Origin: Deltaproteobacteria bacterium
Lineage (GTDB): Bacteria > Myxococcota_A > Polyangia > Polyangiales > Polyangiaceae
Assembly: GCA_016218915.1 (NCBI GenBank)
Contig: JACRCQ010000074.1
Span: 1 to 64,000 of the forward strand
Direction of reading: 5' to 3'
Length of the DNA: 64,000 nt
In this document: piece by piece, positions 52,301-60,949 of the stretch
How the letters are laid out: each line of letters opens with the position of its first letter
Numbering within the stretch: the stretch's first letter is position 1
Made by a program: the position numbers and the translations under genes
The notes under the pieces: model-generated
What the model was told of the DNA's origin: nothing
The model's input: the letters and a program-made list of their open reading frames with translations, nothing else
Databases searched by the model: none

Positions 52301-53987
52301 TCACCTGCTGAGCGAGACTTCGTTCCTGCAGAAGTCGATCATGGTGGCCTTCGAGGGCGCTGCGCTCGACCCTGCGCAGATCCCGGACGAAGGCGTGTGG
52401 GTGAGCCGGCTGGGCTCCCTGCACCAGCGACCGATGTACCGCGTGAGCGTCAACACCATCGCGGGCAAGCACTACGACCTGCTGGTGATGCTGGTCGACC
52501 ATCTGGATCACGCCCAGGTTCTGCAGACGATCCGGTGGATGATGGCGGTATCCGCCTATCCGTTCGGCCCGGCCGTGGTTCCCAGGTTCGGCTGGTATGA
52601 TCAGGAGCTGCACGCGCTTTCGCTGGCCTACATCCAGGAGCTGACGACGTACGAGCGCGTGCGCGAGTTCGCGAGCTACCGGGCACCTACTTCGTCGTTC
52701 CCGGGCACGAGCACCTGGCGCAAGCTCTTCATCCGCTCCATGGCCGTGTTCTTCACGGGCTGGCGCAACAGCGGCTGCCGCGTGGTGCCCGGGCCGTTGA
52801 CCCCCTCCAACGTCGTAGTGCTCGAGCCCGACTTCCGCGAAGGCGCCATCTTCCTGTCCATGGCCGAGTGGAAGCTCTACGAGTCGCCGATGTCGATCGT
52901 GCGTCCGCTCGTGTACAACTTCTACCAGCAGACCGCGAGCCACCACCCCTGGTGCAAGCACCTGCTGGATCCAGCCTGGATCCTCGATGCGTGCGTGGAA
53001 GCCGTGGGGATCGACATGGCGCGCCCGTTCCTTCTGGAGCTTCGCGACGAGCTGGAGAAGACAGGCCTGCGCGTGCTTGGGCGCCCCATGCTGCCCGTGC
53101 TCGACACCTTCCTTTCCGAGCTGGCAAGCCACTACTACGTGCAGCTTCCTCTGCGGTGCGCCATCGAGCGCTACCAGGAGTGGTGGAAGGTCAACCCCGA
53201 GGCCACGCAGCGCGCTAGAGAGCAGTTCGTCGAAGAGCTCGCACTGCTCTACAGCATCGAGAAGTTCCCGGAGATCGCCCGCTATCGCCTATTCCGCGAA
53301 ACCTACTTCGCCAGGACCGAAGCTCCCATCGCAGAAGCGTTCGACCGCCTGCTCGATCAGCTCACCACGCATCCGCACCTGCGCGCCACGGCCATGGTCG
53401 AGCTGTCCGAGCTGCAAGCTGCCATTCGCAACCCCGAGGATCGATCCGTATTCACGCGAATGGCCTTCCCGCATGCTGCCCCGGAGCAGCGCCTGGAAGT
53501 CCTCGCTGTTGGGTGCGAGCGAAAGCACGTGATCGTCCGATCGCACGTGACCGATCACGAGGGAGCAACCTACACGGTGCGCGAGCCGGTGGACGCCTCG
53601 GAGGTTGGCAAGCTCTACCGGCTGTACGTGCTCGCAGGGTTCCCCAAGACCATTTCTGCGCGCAACTGCTTTTACGTGGCCCTGGACAACCGGGACGAGA
53701 TCATCGGCGGAATCATCTTCATGGTGGAAGACACCACGGTTGTGCACCTCAACGGCATCGTGGTCAACGTGCAGCTCAAGGGGCGCGGGCTGAGCACGGC
53801 TTTGCTCGAGGACTTCTGCCGTCGCATGGCGGATCAGGGCATCGAGGTCGTGCGCACGTTCTTCTTCGTTCGACGGTTCTTCACCCAGCACGGGTTCAAG
53901 GTGGACCGGCGGTGGGGCGGTCTGGTGCGGTTCCTGAAGGAGCGGAGTACTGACGACGAGCACGAGCGTGGGCAGACGGTGGATTGA
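49356..53987 (+). CDS. Giant fusion: acyl-adenylating domain, helical centre, GNAT end
   Basis: A 1543-residue cytoplasmic protein. Residues about 85-650 form an AMP-binding domain: FTSGSTGKPKG (A3, Ser270), FGMTEATGG (A5, near 425), TGDLF, and LTPKGSYRRK with catalytic-type Lys609. Residues about 700-1350 are mainly helical, with kinase-like patches (GPLTPSNVVVLEPDFREGAIFLSMAEWKLYE). Residues about 1380-1530 form a GNAT acetyltransferase (GIVVNVQLKGRGLSTALLEDFCRRM, acetyl-CoA loop LKGRGLS). It may activate an acid and move acyl groups to a target, with the centre as docking unit. Start 49356 or 49371 is ambiguous. I know no named family with this layout. Confidence 0.8.
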   Translation: MSWTRMQQLRAFEHAIATWSPDYADGPCVDPAELLDQAERLLRPGAPELAPEAWHAYLDRTRATRFLTSLADSEARVRWAESAFEAIHRSDYSLEIMIEQRVRAHGSRVFLREARTTAAWTYEQSSRRIQAIATVLQSAAPRRHPKVAILSENCVDSALTDLACLAYDIFVTPLDVHFDVPTIAWIFDRLELNLVVCGNPQLAERLEEAKTRVRHPFRILHLNPDARNVADGDMILPEACSRIGPDDIACHLGGRQRRPLDAPATTMFTSGSTGKPKGVVFTSLNLLTKRFARGAALPKVGDLEVLLCYLPLFHTFGRYLELMGSLYWGGTYVFAGNPSSENLISLLQDVRPTGLISIPLRWVQVRDECLRRVGASAREQEEHTVVRNVVGERLRWGLSAAGHLDPRIFRFFNRHGIELCSGFGMTEATGGITMTPPGEYVDETVGIPLPGVQCRLTDIGELQISGHYVARYLEDPDDPVETGPWLATGDLFRRHDNGYLEIVDRVKDIYKNSKGQTIAPRRVESQFTDVPGIKRVFLAGDGREYNTLLIVPDRGDPVLQAFNSEDKIRAYLHQIIATANQALARYERVVNFTVLTRDFELEQGELTPKGSYRRKTIEEHFAAEIRDMYRGRQIEMQCGDLRVMIPRWFFRDQGWLDGDIGVDDEGLVARGHGRRLRIARVDGGRRVRLGDLEYVVGGDLVDLGLFARQPVLWTGNPQMLAFCPCKDGWDLALGKVSPQVFLPPERRQEVPGEEELTDHFPDYRLARAHDLSARAMFGSGAASIGAIEQLTEMLQRAHDRLASVIRRRLEALARHPELEVRCLAYRTLLLDTLVPESSKVLPSFVEAGLPFLNEESIEIIARANLERRRLEAFRQRLYRYRTELAWPATDQVRAVFADILKLLADFVRYHPDYFPEASLELNAWILHDADPALARIARDLLDGVTRWWEEEVLSRIRIEAAQWRRRLVLHDSLSGAETERLAHLLSETSFLQKSIMVAFEGAALDPAQIPDEGVWVSRLGSLHQRPMYRVSVNTIAGKHYDLLVMLVDHLDHAQVLQTIRWMMAVSAYPFGPAVVPRFGWYDQELHALSLAYIQELTTYERVREFASYRAPTSSFPGTSTWRKLFIRSMAVFFTGWRNSGCRVVPGPLTPSNVVVLEPDFREGAIFLSMAEWKLYESPMSIVRPLVYNFYQQTASHHPWCKHLLDPAWILDACVEAVGIDMARPFLLELRDELEKTGLRVLGRPMLPVLDTFLSELASHYYVQLPLRCAIERYQEWWKVNPEATQRAREQFVEELALLYSIEKFPEIARYRLFRETYFARTEAPIAEAFDRLLDQLTTHPHLRATAMVELSELQAAIRNPEDRSVFTRMAFPHAAPEQRLEVLAVGCERKHVIVRSHVTDHEGATYTVREPVDASEVGKLYRLYVLAGFPKTISARNCFYVALDNRDEIIGGIIFMVEDTTVVHLNGIVVNVQLKGRGLSTALLEDFCRRMADQGIEVVRTFFFVRRFFTQHGFKVDRRWGGLVRFLKERSTDDEHERGQTVD

Positions 53988-54058
53988 GCCGCTCCCCAGG
54001 ACCGCGCGGTAGGCCCTGCGTCGTTGTGCGGAAGTGCGACTCACCCGACGCCACGGGT

Positions 54059-54505
54059 CTACCCGGGAATCTCAGGCTCGACGAGCTTCGCAAGCTGTGC
54101 GAGCGACTCCTGCCAGCCCAAATAGCACATCTCGAGCGGAATCATTTCAGGCAGCCCTTCCTGCACCACGCTGAGCTCGGTTCCGCACGACACCTTCCGG
54201 AGGGTCACTGTGGTCTGCATTTCTCCGGGCAGGTTCGGATCGTCGAACTTGTCCGTGTAGCGAATCTTCTCGTTGGAAACCAGCTCACGATACTCGCCCC
54301 CGAACGAGTGACCGTGACCCGTTCCGAAGTTCACAAACGACATCTTGTAGGTACCGCCAACCTTGGCCTCCAGATGGTGAACCTTGCAGATGAAGCCGTA
54401 GGGCGGAAGCCACTTGGCCATGGCGTCTGCGTCCAGAAACGCTTTGTAGACGCGCTCCGGATTCGCACGAAGCACGCGGTGAAGTCGGACGGTGCCTGTG
54501 GACAT
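54059..54505 (-). CDS. SRPBCC (AHSA1-type) protein
   Basis: A 148-residue START/Bet v1-like protein: STGTVRLHRVLRANPERVYKAFLDADAMAKWLPPYGF, then KVGGTYKMSFVNFGTGHGHSFGGEYREL, and the C-terminal helix GWQESLAQLAKLVEPEIPG. The fold binds hydrophobic ligands in a cavity; AHSA1-like bacterial forms have no agreed function. ATG at 54505 was chosen because the conserved MSTGT start lies there. An ATG six codons upstream is possible. It is convergent with the giant adenylation protein. Nothing in the context shows the ligand. Confidence 0.85.
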   Translation of the reverse strand: MSTGTVRLHRVLRANPERVYKAFLDADAMAKWLPPYGFICKVHHLEAKVGGTYKMSFVNFGTGHGHSFGGEYRELVSNEKIRYTDKFDDPNLPGEMQTTVTLRKVSCGTELSVVQEGLPEMIPLEMCYLGWQESLAQLAKLVEPEIPG

Positions 54506-54615
54506 GCTCCATTTGCCTTTCATTCGCCGATCGGAAGAGGTCGGGCTTGCGACCCGGTACGGGTGCCGATGGCTGCATTGTGACCCCCGCCGTCCGCAGC
54601 AAGGGGGTGCCCCCG

Positions 54616-55308
54616 CTACTTGCGCCGCCGCAACACCACGATCCGCCCCGTGGGCGTCGCAACAGTCTTCTCGTGCACGATCTTGTGCTGCGCGAGAGCC
54701 TGCTTTGCGTCCGCGAGCTCCTCGTCCGCGCGCTGCCCCTTGACCAGCAGCAGCAGACCTCCGGGCCTGGCCAGGGGAGCCACCAGGGGCACGAGCGCCG
54801 AGAGCTTGCCCACGGCTCGTGCGGTCACGACGTCGAACGCCGCGCGAAGCTCGCCCCGCGCGAGCTCCTCCGCACGAGCGGCGCGCACCTTCACCCGGGT
54901 GAGCCCCAGGGCTGCAGCGGTCGCAACGAGGAACGCCGCCTTCTTCTGGGTTGCCTCGACCAGCGTCACGTGCAGGTCGGGTCGGGCGAGCGCGAGCGGG
55001 ATGCCCGGGACCCCTCCGCCAGAGCCGACATCCACGAGACGCGCGCCTTGGCGCAGCTCTCCGAGCAGCGGCACGAGGGTGAGCGCATCCAGCCCGTGCT
55101 TCTCCCAGGCTTGGGCTGGATCCACGATCGCGGTCAGGTTCATGTGCTCGTTCATGGCGAGCAGGTGCGCCAGATAGTCACCGAGGCTGCGCACCACGGC
55201 CGCTTCGAGCTCGACCCCGATCGCGCGCAGCCGCTCGGTGAAACCTTCAGGAGGCTCCAGCGGAGCGGGGGCTGGCAAGGGCAGCGGCGGACGATCCATG
55301 GTGCGCAT
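54616..55308 (-). CDS. rsmG: 16S rRNA (guanine-N7)-methyltransferase RsmG
   Basis: A 230-residue methyltransferase that makes m7G527 in 16S rRNA using S-adenosylmethionine. It has the family region LAMNEHMNLTAIVDPAQAWEKHGLDALTLVPLL, the SAM motif VDVGSGGGVPGIPLALARPD, TLVEATQKKAAFL and the ARAVGKLSALVPLVAPLARPGG segment. ATG at 55308 lies 7 bases after AAAGGA. rsmG usually neighbours parA/parB or mnmG near the replication origin. None of these is seen here, so it stands alone. It is divergent from the kinase-FGE gene. Confidence 0.92.
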   Translation of the reverse strand: MRTMDRPPLPLPAPAPLEPPEGFTERLRAIGVELEAAVVRSLGDYLAHLLAMNEHMNLTAIVDPAQAWEKHGLDALTLVPLLGELRQGARLVDVGSGGGVPGIPLALARPDLHVTLVEATQKKAAFLVATAAALGLTRVKVRAARAEELARGELRAAFDVVTARAVGKLSALVPLVAPLARPGGLLLLVKGQRADEELADAKQALAQHKIVHEKTVATPTGRIVVLRRRK

Positions 55309-55529
55309 CAGCGCATCCTTTAGTCGCCGCATAGCCGGTGCACAATGCTCTCCCGACAAATCCCATCGTACGCAGGGCGATGTCGGGCGATTTCTTGAGC
55401 AGCCCGAGCAATCCGTCAAGCCATTGGGCGACGTGGACGGAAGTGCTTGAAATCAAGGTCTATCCGTAATGCGGGCGTCGCAATTGTAGACTCCATGTCC
55501 CACGGCCAAGCATCGGACTGTGCAGGGGG

Positions 55530-57680
55530 ATGGCATTGGATACGGGGGCTCCAGATCCACTCGGGCTTTGCGGAAGGCAAATCGAAGGCAAGTACCGGGT
55601 TGAAGCGCTGATTGGCGAGGGCGGCAACAGCTTCGTCTACAGAGCCCAGCACCTCATCTGGCAACGCCCGGTCGCCCTGAAGTGCTTCAAGGCGGAGCGG
55701 GTGCCGGCCGCCACCTTTCAGCTGTGGCGAGAGGCATTCATACGAGAGGGGCGACTCCTGAGCGAGCTGTCGTCACGCCACACGGCCATCGTGCAGGCGC
55801 GCGATGTGGGAACGCTCACCCTGCCGAGCGGAGCCCAGATCCTGTTTCTCGTGTTGGAATGGTTGGATGGGGTTCCTCTGGATCTGTTGCTCGAACGCGA
55901 GACCCTCGACTCGATTCCTCCGAGGGATCTGCACGCTGCAATCGCGTTGCTCGATGATGCGGCCGAAGCCCTTGCGATGGCGCATCGCATGCTCGTGGTG
56001 CATCGCGACCTGAAGCCCGAGAACCTCATCGTCATGGACGGCGACACGCCTGAGCCGCGCATCAAGGTCCTGGACTTCGGCATCGCGAAAGTCATGTGCG
56101 AGAATGAGGAATTTGCGATTGCTCTCCGACACACGACCCGGATGATCGGGGCGTTCACCCCGACCTATGGCGCTCCCGAGCAGTTCTCGCGAAGCCACGG
56201 CGCCACCGGGCCCTGGACCGACGTGTATTCCTTTGCGCTCGTCGTCCTCGAAGTCCTTCGCGGGGGAGTGCCGGCATTGCAGGGCGAGAGCGTGGTCGAG
56301 CTGGCGGTCGCCAGCTGCCACCCTTCGCGTCGCCCCACTCCCCGCACCTTGGGAATTCCAGCGTCTGATCGCGTCGAAGCGGTGTTCGCCAAGGCGGTCG
56401 CGATCGATCCGGGCCAGCGATATCCATCCATGCGCGAGTTCTGGGACGCGCTCGACGTAGCGGCCAACGAATCCGCATCCGATTCGATCGAGTCGACCTG
56501 CCCGCCATGCAGCGTGCCCAGAATCGCGCGGCACGCGTCGTGGCCGGAGATCTCGGTCCGGTTTGGGCAGGAGACGCTCGATGCGGAGATGCAATCCGGC
56601 TCAGAACCCGATTCGCTCGGTCCAGCGACTCGATCGCTTCCGGAGACAACATCCCAGACGGAAAGCGCATGCCGGCCCAACCGCTCCGTCGCCCTGGGCA
56701 TCTGGCGACCTGTTGCCGTGCTCTTCGCAGCCGCAGCCCTCGGTGGAACCTACCCGTTGGCCCGAGGCCTACCGAGCGCAAGCGCTGCCGCTGCCGTCTC
56801 CCACGCGGTTCCTGCAGCGGGCGCCGGAGTCCAGCTTCCCCCGATGTTGCCTGCGGATTGCCCAGCGAGCATGGTTCACATCGAGGGCGCGAGGTTCTTC
56901 ATGGGACGCGACGCAGGGCCGATGGACTTCGCTGCGCCTGCGCACAAGGTCGAGGTCGGATCGTTCTGCATCGATGTCCACGAGGTGACGGCGAGCGAAT
57001 ACAGGACCTGCTCCGAGGTGGGCGACTGCAAGCGTGCGTTCACGCGCTCGATGTGGCTCGGGGAAAAGGTTTCCGAATCAGATCGCCATCGCCACGAAGA
57101 AGCGTATTCCACGCTGTGTACGTTCGGCCGTCCGGGTCTCGAGGGCCATCCGATCAACTGTGTGGACTGGGGCCAGGCGAATGCTTACTGTCGGGCACAC
57201 GGCAAGCGGCTTCCCACCGAGGCCGAGTGGGAATTCGCCGCCCGCGGCTCTGACGGCCGAACCTATCCATGGGGAGACCAGCCACCCGATTCGCGCACTG
57301 CGAATGCCTGCGGAGTGGAATGCACTATCTGGTTGAAAGCCCACCACCTCGATTCCGCGCACCGTGTCTTTGAGGGCGATGACGGGTACGCGGGGACCGC
57401 ACCGGTCGGTTCATTCCTTGCCGGCAATACATCCTGGGGCGTGCAGGACATGATCGGGAATGTGTTCGAGTGGACCGCGGACTGGGCGGGGCGGTATTCA
57501 TCCGAGGAGCAGATGAACCCCACCGGCCCCGAAACCGGTGATCGGAAGATCATCCGGGGCGGGTCGTTCACATCCTCTCATCGTGAATGGCTTGCCGCCA
57601 CATTCCGCTACGGCCTGGACCCCCGGGCACACGCTCATGGCCTGGGGTTTCGATGCGTCCAATCCGCGCCTGGCCAGTGA
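55530..57680 (+). CDS. Ser/Thr protein kinase fused to formylglycine-enzyme-type domain
   Basis: A 716-residue membrane protein. An N-terminal eukaryotic-type kinase (about 20-310) has GEGGNSFVYRA, VALKCF (Lys51), HRDLKPEN (Asp160) and DFGIAK (Asp182), all catalytic residues present. A linker is followed by a hydrophobic segment (about 394-410, VAVLFAAAALGGTYPLA). An FGE/SUMF1-type domain (about 445-715) has MVHIEGARFFMG, RLPTEAEWEFAARG, YPWGD, GNVFEWTADW and IRGGSF. The FGE-type fold is outside the membrane and may sense or bind ligand. It could modify other proteins only if the FGE cysteines are catalytic, which is not clear. The fusion is known in planctomycetes and myxobacteria. Confidence 0.87.
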   Translation: MALDTGAPDPLGLCGRQIEGKYRVEALIGEGGNSFVYRAQHLIWQRPVALKCFKAERVPAATFQLWREAFIREGRLLSELSSRHTAIVQARDVGTLTLPSGAQILFLVLEWLDGVPLDLLLERETLDSIPPRDLHAAIALLDDAAEALAMAHRMLVVHRDLKPENLIVMDGDTPEPRIKVLDFGIAKVMCENEEFAIALRHTTRMIGAFTPTYGAPEQFSRSHGATGPWTDVYSFALVVLEVLRGGVPALQGESVVELAVASCHPSRRPTPRTLGIPASDRVEAVFAKAVAIDPGQRYPSMREFWDALDVAANESASDSIESTCPPCSVPRIARHASWPEISVRFGQETLDAEMQSGSEPDSLGPATRSLPETTSQTESACRPNRSVALGIWRPVAVLFAAAALGGTYPLARGLPSASAAAAVSHAVPAAGAGVQLPPMLPADCPASMVHIEGARFFMGRDAGPMDFAAPAHKVEVGSFCIDVHEVTASEYRTCSEVGDCKRAFTRSMWLGEKVSESDRHRHEEAYSTLCTFGRPGLEGHPINCVDWGQANAYCRAHGKRLPTEAEWEFAARGSDGRTYPWGDQPPDSRTANACGVECTIWLKAHHLDSAHRVFEGDDGYAGTAPVGSFLAGNTSWGVQDMIGNVFEWTADWAGRYSSEEQMNPTGPETGDRKIIRGGSFTSSHREWLAATFRYGLDPRAHAHGLGFRCVQSAPGQ

Positions 57681-57693
57681 GCCGAGACGACCC

Positions 57694-58119
57694 CTACTCC
57701 ACCCTGATCCTGCGCATCCCCGTGTTCTCGCAGCGACCCTCCACGCACCCTGCAGCACAGATCGACGCGCCGCATCGAGCCGCCGGACAGCCCAGCTGGC
57801 CGATCTCCTCGGCGATCGTCCGAAGTGCATCGGCCGTTGGCTTGTCCACCGCGCCGAATCGCGCCACAGCCGAGGAGCAGATGCTCACGCACTGGCAGTC
57901 TGCAACCGTCTTGCACTTTCGCTCCGAGGCGTCCATGCGCGCCGAGTAGCGCTCCCCTGCGGCATTGCAGGCTGCCCGGTCGTTACGCGCTACGTCCGAG
58001 GAGCTCGCTTGAGGGAGCGGGCCCGCATCCGGACCCGTCACAATCGTCGGCTCCGCCCGCTTGCATCCCATGGAGCACAGCACCGTCGCTGCGACACCCA
58101 ACGTGGCTGCCAGGTTCAT
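57694..58119 (-). CDS. Small Cys-rich lipoprotein
   Basis: A 141-residue lipoprotein. The signal MNLAATLGVAATVLCSMGC ends in a lipobox Cys19. The mature part has a helical stretch with pairs of Cys (CKTVADCQCVSIC, GCPAARCGASICAAGCVEGRC), probably a disulfide-linked domain. ATG at 58119 begins the signal peptide; the longer frame was not used. It is convergent with the kinase gene, 13 bases away. No function is assigned; it may share a surface role with the other Cys-rich lipoproteins in the window. Confidence 0.68.
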   Translation of the reverse strand: MNLAATLGVAATVLCSMGCKRAEPTIVTGPDAGPLPQASSSDVARNDRAACNAAGERYSARMDASERKCKTVADCQCVSICSSAVARFGAVDKPTADALRTIAEEIGQLGCPAARCGASICAAGCVEGRCENTGMRRIRVE

Positions 58120-58240
58120 GAGGCCGATTTTGCACCATGGACAAGCTCCGGATCCACGGGCGTCCCGGCGTTGGCGAGTGCGATGCATCGCACGGCCGAC
58201 GCAGGAGCTGCACGGCGGATCGCCGGAGCACGGCCAGCGC

Positions 58241-59146
58241 TCAGTGCTTTCGTTTCTTGCCCGTGCTTCGCGGCGGTTCGGTCGGGGTCGCGTCGCGACT
58301 GGAAGCGCGTGATGCTGCGAGCTCGTCGCGGATCTCCACTGCGGTCATTCGATAGTGCCCGGGCGAGCCTGCCGGGACCGGCGTCTGCGAGGCAGCGGGC
58401 CCGGAGCGGGCGGCGGCTGGGACCGATCGCGACGACTGGGGCTTGCGGGAACCGCGGCGGGGTGGGGGCGCGGTAGCGGCCTCCCGCTTGGAAACCTGCT
58501 CTGCAGCGGAGCGCGTGACGGTCGACTCGTTCGAGGGCTGCGGCCCGGCCTTGCTCGCAAGATCCAGCTCGGACTTGAGGCGCTCGGAAAGCTCGCGCTC
58601 GCGCGCCAGCTCCAGCATCAACTTGCGAACCTGCTCGCGCAGCTCCTCCAGCTCGCCCGTGAAGCCGGCCAGGGCATCGCTGCTCGCCTGCTCCGACGCC
58701 GCCTGAGCCTCCAGAAGCTGGTCGGTGAGCGTCGCGATCTTCGCGCTCGCCTCGTGCATCAGGCGATCACGCTCTGCGGTCACCTCTTTCACCAGCTGCC
58801 TGGCCGCGTCGCGCTCTGCCGTCAGCTCGCTCTCGCGCGCCGTCATGAGAGTCCCGCCCGCGGTCTGGACCGCAGCCTGCAAATCGAGCTGATCGCGGTG
58901 CGCGTCGATCAGCCGGTCGAGCTCGTCGTGGTGCCTGGCCGCTTCGCGTGCCATCTCCGCCTTGAGCTCGGCGATCTCTTTCTGCAGAGCCTGGCGTGAC
59001 CCGTCCATCGCTTCGATGAAGCTCGACAGGTGCAACTGGACTTCCCCACCTGCTTGCTTCAGCCGCACCGCAGCTTCCACCAGCCCTTGCTTGGCCAGGT
59101 CGACCGCGTCGCCCGGCGGCGAGGCTCCGTGCTCGCTCTGGCTCAT
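58241..59146 (-). CDS. Coiled-coil protein
   Basis: A 301-residue cytoplasmic protein. Residues about 50-210 are rich in Glu, Lys, Arg and Ala with heptad spacing (ALQKEIAELKAEMAREAARHHDELDRLIDAH, ELEELREQVRKLMLELARERELSERLKSELDLA), a long coiled coil. The C-terminus is Ser/Pro/Arg-rich and ends STGKKRKH. ATG at 59146 overlaps the peptidase stop (ATGA). Such proteins may be structural or polarity scaffolds; no domain defines it. It follows the M28 peptidase in the same operon. Confidence 0.72.
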   Translation of the reverse strand: MSQSEHGASPPGDAVDLAKQGLVEAAVRLKQAGGEVQLHLSSFIEAMDGSRQALQKEIAELKAEMAREAARHHDELDRLIDAHRDQLDLQAAVQTAGGTLMTARESELTAERDAARQLVKEVTAERDRLMHEASAKIATLTDQLLEAQAASEQASSDALAGFTGELEELREQVRKLMLELARERELSERLKSELDLASKAGPQPSNESTVTRSAAEQVSKREAATAPPPRRGSRKPQSSRSVPAAARSGPAASQTPVPAGSPGHYRMTAVEIRDELAASRASSRDATPTEPPRSTGKKRKH

Positions 59147-60792
59147 CTCCCCGCTCCCTCCTGGCCGAGCGCCAGCGGACGCAACGCGGACCACAGCAAG
59201 CGGGCTGCTGCCTCGAGATCCGCATCGACGATGGTGTCGATGGTGTCCTGGAGCGTGTGGTAGTCGGCGTGAGGGCCCTGGGTGAGCGCGAGCAGCGAAG
59301 GCACGCCTGCCTGCTCGAAGCACATGTCGTCCGAGGCGCCCGCAGAAGGCTGCAGGTCCAGCCCGTAGGTCAGACCGTCCTTCTTGGCCGATGCGCTCAT
59401 CAGGTCTGCGAGCCACGCGAACTCGGGGTTGGTCGCCCCGTACAGGATCAGCCCGCTGCCGTCTCCAGCACCCACCATGTCGATGCTGAACATCGCACGG
59501 GTCTGGGCCAGCGGGAACGCAGGCTTCGCCACGTAGGCGCACGACCCGACCATCCCCTCTTCCTCTGCATTGAACGCTGCGAAAAGCACGGTGCGCTTGG
59601 GGTGCAGATCGCTCAGGACCACGGCGCGGGCCAGCTCCATCATGACCGCCGTGCCTGACGCGTTGTCGTCCGCGCCCGGATACACCACCTGCGTCGAGAC
59701 GTCCTTGCCGAGGTGATCCACGTGCGCCCCCATCACCACGACCTCGGACTTGAGCGCTGGATCGGTCCCCTCCACGACACCGAGCAGATTGGCGGTCTGC
59801 ACCTGTTGCATGTCGGCCTGCGCACCTGCGGTCGCTTCCACGGTCGAGACCTGCGGGTTCGGCTTGAGCGTGTTGTTGATCGTGGTCAGCCAGGCTTGCA
59901 GGTCAGGCAGCACGGCCACGAGCTTGTCGCGATTCGCGGTGAGCGTCGGGATGGTCGCATCGTAGTACTCGGCGTTGATCGTGCCCACGATCGGATCCGG
60001 GTTGTGCGACCAGTCCTGGAGCATGACCACAGCCGCAGCGCCGTGAAGCTTCGCGTTCGCGACCTTGTAGCCGAAGTGGTACAGCTGCCCGGGCTGCTGC
60101 GCTGCCTGGTTGGCAGGGCATTCGTCTCCGATGGCCATCGAATCGCCAGGGCCGTGGCGGAACACGATCACGATCTTTCCGGTCACGTCCACCCCGGCGT
60201 AGTCGTCGTACCCCGCCGGATCGAGCGCGCACTTTGGGTGCTCCGACTGCGTGAACGCAGGCACGGTCAGGCCGTAGCCCGCAAACACCAGCGGGCTGGT
60301 GGCCTTGCCCGACCCCGAGTACGGCATCGCGTCGAAGTCCTTGCCTTCCACCAAAGGTGTGCCGGCGAGCACGAGCTGGGCAGTGCCGGTCTTGGCCCAC
60401 TGCGGAAACTCGAACGGCTTGCGGAAGCCCGAATCGCCAGCCGGCTTGAGCCCGAGCTGCTGGAACAGCGCCTCGACGTAGCCGAGCGTCTTGTCGCCAC
60501 CCGGAGTACCGGGAAGACGCCCCTCGAATTCGTCGGACGACAGCTTGGCGATGTCGGCGCGGATGCGGCTCACGTCGAGCTCGAAAGGCTTGGCCGCTTC
60601 TGCCTCGGTGGCGGCTTCGCTGGCCTCGAATGCGTCTTCGGTTTCCTGCGCCGCATCAGCGCTGGCTTCGGCCGCTGCATCCTGGTTGATCGGAACAGGA
60701 TTGACCGTGGCGTCGTCGCCTGAGGAGCAACCAACCCCGGCCCAGCCCGCGACTGCCAGCAACAGAGCCCTCGTCGACATCATCCTGGTCAT
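59143..60792 (-). CDS. M28-family zinc aminopeptidase, lipoprotein
   Basis: A 549-residue exported peptidase. The signal ends at WAGVGC (near residue 22), followed by an acidic Ala/Glu linker. The M28 catalytic core has GAHVDHLG (His, Asp), PGADDNASG (Asp), NAEEEGMVGS (Glu) and SIDMVG (Asp). The last zinc His is in GPHADYHTLQDTID. A protease-associated insert lies between about 130 and 330. It removes N-terminal residues from peptides outside the cytoplasm, consistent with a predatory or scavenging life. It overlaps the coiled-coil gene by 4 bases and is divergent from greB. Confidence 0.88.
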   Translation of the reverse strand: MTRMMSTRALLLAVAGWAGVGCSSGDDATVNPVPINQDAAAEASADAAQETEDAFEASEAATEAEAAKPFELDVSRIRADIAKLSSDEFEGRLPGTPGGDKTLGYVEALFQQLGLKPAGDSGFRKPFEFPQWAKTGTAQLVLAGTPLVEGKDFDAMPYSGSGKATSPLVFAGYGLTVPAFTQSEHPKCALDPAGYDDYAGVDVTGKIVIVFRHGPGDSMAIGDECPANQAAQQPGQLYHFGYKVANAKLHGAAAVVMLQDWSHNPDPIVGTINAEYYDATIPTLTANRDKLVAVLPDLQAWLTTINNTLKPNPQVSTVEATAGAQADMQQVQTANLLGVVEGTDPALKSEVVVMGAHVDHLGKDVSTQVVYPGADDNASGTAVMMELARAVVLSDLHPKRTVLFAAFNAEEEGMVGSCAYVAKPAFPLAQTRAMFSIDMVGAGDGSGLILYGATNPEFAWLADLMSASAKKDGLTYGLDLQPSAGASDDMCFEQAGVPSLLALTQGPHADYHTLQDTIDTIVDADLEAAARLLWSALRPLALGQEGAGR

Positions 60793-60906
60793 CGGTCCGA
60801 CCGCCGTTCGTGTGCTCGCCCGGGGCGCACACCAGCACCTTGCGCGGTGGTTCGCGCTTCCCTATTGCCACCCAACCGCCGGGCGAAGTCAAGCAGGCGA
60901 AATTGT

Positions 60907-60915
60907 TGCTATACT
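60907..60915 (+). promoter_or_regulatory. Possible extended -10 promoter element for greB
   Basis: The sequence TGCTATACT contains an extended TGn motif and a -10 box one step from TATAAT. It lies about 35 bases before the start at 60950. No good -35 hexamer is visible at the right distance, so this is tentative. Confidence 0.4.
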
Positions 60916-60949
60916 CCGACGGCCTTGCGGTCCGAGATCCAAGCCGACC

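Noticed and set aside
50163..53132. A 989-codon open frame on the minus strand opposite the giant fusion gene.
   Set aside because: It mirrors the codon bias of the plus-strand gene, has no motif or ribosome site, and the plus frame has clear adenylation and GNAT motifs.
54596..54615. GGGGG-TG-CCCCC as a terminator after rsmG.
   Set aside because: The loop is only two bases and no T-run follows on either strand.
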